A stretch of DNA of 5,654 nucleotides, taken from Acidobacteriota bacterium. Its GTDB lineage: Bacteria > Acidobacteriota > Terriglobia > Acidiferrales > UBA7541. A model generated the notes under the pieces. It did no database searches and was not told where the DNA came from. It was given only the letters and a program-made list of their open reading frames with translations. Shown in pieces: positions 4,782 to 5,654 of this stretch. Location: NCBI GenBank assembly GCA_003224195.1, contig QHYP01000124.1, positions 2,121-7,774 on the forward strand, given 5' to 3'. Within the stretch, counting starts at the first letter, position 1. Every line of letters begins with the position of its first letter. The position numbers and the translations under genes were made by a program.

Positions 4782-5537
4782 TGCACAGGAGCCAAACCGC
4801 CGTTTCATTGAGCTGGTGCCTGTGCTGGTAGATCTTGGTGCGAAGCCGTTGATCCTTCGTTGCACTGGTTTCCGCGCGTGGATCTTGTAGGACAGTACAA
4901 ACTGGGTCGCCAGATTCATTTCTCAGACGAAATAAACAGGCCAAAACATAACCCGTGCTTCTAAGCCAAATATGTCCTTTGCCGTGAAGAAGATGGATGA
5001 CGTTTGGCTCGGCGCAAGCGGTCATTATGTCCCTGAGTCAGAATTGCAGGGATTCCCCCCATATTTCACTAGGGAGTTTTCGCCTCTTGATTTGCGAGAC
5101 GTACCGGATTGCCAGGGCGGATTCAGTTCACTAGGCTGCACATCAGACGGCAGAACCTTGAGGAGAGCCTTTGCGAAGAGTGAACGATTGCGGGATACCG
5201 TGGGGAGCAAACAGAGCGGCGCGCCCGGCAGTGGATTTGTTTTCGGCTTTGCACCCAAGTTGAGACTGGACGTAGCGACTTCCCCCCAGTCAGTTCTATG
5301 AGTACTAGGTTTGGCGGCGTGAACTTCGGCGGTTGTTGAGCCGCCCTGACAATCAGCTAAGGAGCCATCAGCGGCAGTCTCAGGGTTTAGATATCGGCTC
5401 CTGTGCGGGGACAAACTGGGGCAGAGTTTTTCTGTGCAGACCGGTTTCGCCGGCTATCAATCGGAGTTCGATGTCACTCCTTATTGAGTGACGGTATGCA
5501 TACGCAGAGCAGAAGGTTTGGCGAAAGCGAGGAAGGA
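4782..5537. other. 756-bp stretch without a convincing gene inside the EPS locus
   Basis: The genes before it are packed or overlapping, so this gap is conspicuous. A 17-codon frame opens at ATG 4778, overlapping the barrel stop (ATGA), and ends quickly. A 109-codon frame at 4972-5301 has no Shine-Dalgarno and no recognisable domain, and it lies antisense to an equally featureless frame at 5025-5414. GGCGG/CCGCC (5328-5332 and 5341-5345) can pair around an 8-nt loop. I recognise no riboswitch, tRNA or insertion sequence. The 3' end holds the dyads described separately. A separate promoter or long leader for the Wzz-type gene, or a decayed gene, are the main readings. Confidence 0.45.
5473..5503. 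repeat. Two adjacent dyads upstream of the Wzz-type gene
   Basis: GTCACTC (5473-5479) and GAGTGAC (5486-5492) form a perfect 7-bp inverted repeat around CTTATT. One base later comes the perfect 10-bp palindrome GTATGCATAC (5494-5503). Together they end 34 bp before the Wzz-type start. No T-run follows, so a terminator is unlikely. An operator or a 5'-leader hairpin fits better. The second palindrome contains the alternative ATG at 5496. Confidence 0.4.
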
Positions 5538-5654
5538 ATGACGTTGCAACGAGAGTTGACTCTCGAGGATTGGCTGGCGGCTCTGCGTCGGCGACGTTGG
5601 TTCGTCATCATTCCTGCGATCCTGGGCGCAGTGGCGGGATATGCGCTGTCCTTG
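5538..5654 (+). CDS. Wzz/Wzc-type chain-length determinant protein, N-terminus only
   Basis: The first 39 codons of a polysaccharide co-polymerase are visible. They read LTLEDWLAALRRRRW followed by a hydrophobic segment from about residue 22 (FVIIPAILGAVAGYALSL) that runs off the window. This short cytoplasmic lead with an Arg cluster before the first membrane helix is typical of Wzz-domain proteins, which set chain length at the inner membrane and may be fused to a tyrosine kinase. Whether a kinase domain is present cannot be seen. The start is ATG 5538, preceded by GAGGAAGG (5529-5536). An in-frame ATG at 5496 would add 14 residues (MHTQSRRFGESEEG) but has no good ribosome site. Its place after the export and barrel genes fits an EPS operon, though the gap suggests it may have its own promoter. 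Confidence 0.85.
   Translation, partial: MTLQRELTLEDWLAALRRRRWFVIIPAILGAVAGYALSL
5542..5565. repeat. Palindrome and hairpin in the first codons of the Wzz-type gene
   Basis: CGTTGCAACG (5542-5551) is a perfect palindrome. It overlaps a hairpin of CGAGAG (5550-5555) and CTCTCG (5560-5565) with a TTGA loop. Only one of the two can form at a time in RNA. Structure this close to the start codon could affect initiation, but it may simply reflect codon content. Confidence 0.3.

Noticed and set aside
4393..5025. A 210-codon minus-strand frame under the 3' end of the barrel gene.
   Set aside because: It is antisense to clear barrel coding sequence, with an Arg/Cys-rich composition typical of shadow frames.
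4972..5301. A 109-codon plus-strand frame in the gap before the Wzz-type gene.
   Set aside because: It has no ribosome site, no recognisable motif and an equally long antisense frame. It is kept only as part of the gap description.
5400..5460. A possible c-di-GMP (GEMM) riboswitch ahead of the Wzz-type gene.
   Set aside because: I looked for the conserved core segments and tetraloop-receptor arrangement and did not find them; only a few scattered short matches are present.

Overview
The window looks like the regulatory and export end of a bacterial exopolysaccharide (capsule/EPS) locus. No taxonomic marker is present. The gene set is a stand-alone sigma-54-type AAA+ regulator, a short Wza-like export protein, a large outer-membrane beta-barrel protein, and a Wzz-type chain-length protein. 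With moderate-high GC and frequent GTG starts this suggests a Gram-negative soil lineage, possibly Acidobacteriota, but that is an inference from gene content and style only.

Layout. Bases 1-261 hold no convincing gene, but they start with a compact structured segment (direct repeat, GC hairpin, palindrome). A NarL/LuxR-type response regulator lies on the minus strand (262-894, GTG start), possibly coupled to a small upstream ORF (891-1097). A 745-bp region (895-1639) separates it from the plus-strand genes and carries several short dyads and repeated TGGCAC motifs. The plus-strand run is the AAA+/Fis regulator (1640-2719, GTG start after a strong Shine-Dalgarno), then 11 bp later the polysaccharide export protein (2731-3411), then with a 4-base GTGA overlap the beta-barrel protein (3408-4781). 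A 756-bp stretch without a convincing gene (4782-5537) ends in a cluster of dyads. The first 39 codons of a Wzz/Wzc-type inner-membrane protein (5538 onward) run off the edge.

How they fit together. In Wzx/Wzy-type export, the Wzz-type protein controls chain length at the inner membrane and the PES/SLBB protein forms the periplasmic/outer-membrane conduit. Here the PES/SLBB protein is short (226 aa) and ends just after its SLBB region, so it lacks the C-terminal helix by which E. coli Wza crosses the outer membrane. The translationally coupled beta-barrel is the natural candidate for the outer-membrane pore, as in split Wza/Wzp systems described in Myxococcus.

The most unusual feature is regulatory. 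The AAA+ regulator keeps Walker A, Walker B, arginine-finger and sensor II residues. It has lost the GAFTGA sigma-54 contact motif (ELFEGT at the same place, no indel), the glutamate-switch Asn (Leu) and the sensor I Asn (His). The divergent response regulator has also lost one acid of its acidic pair and the conserved switch Ser/Thr. Both regulators of this locus therefore seem to work by non-canonical mechanisms.
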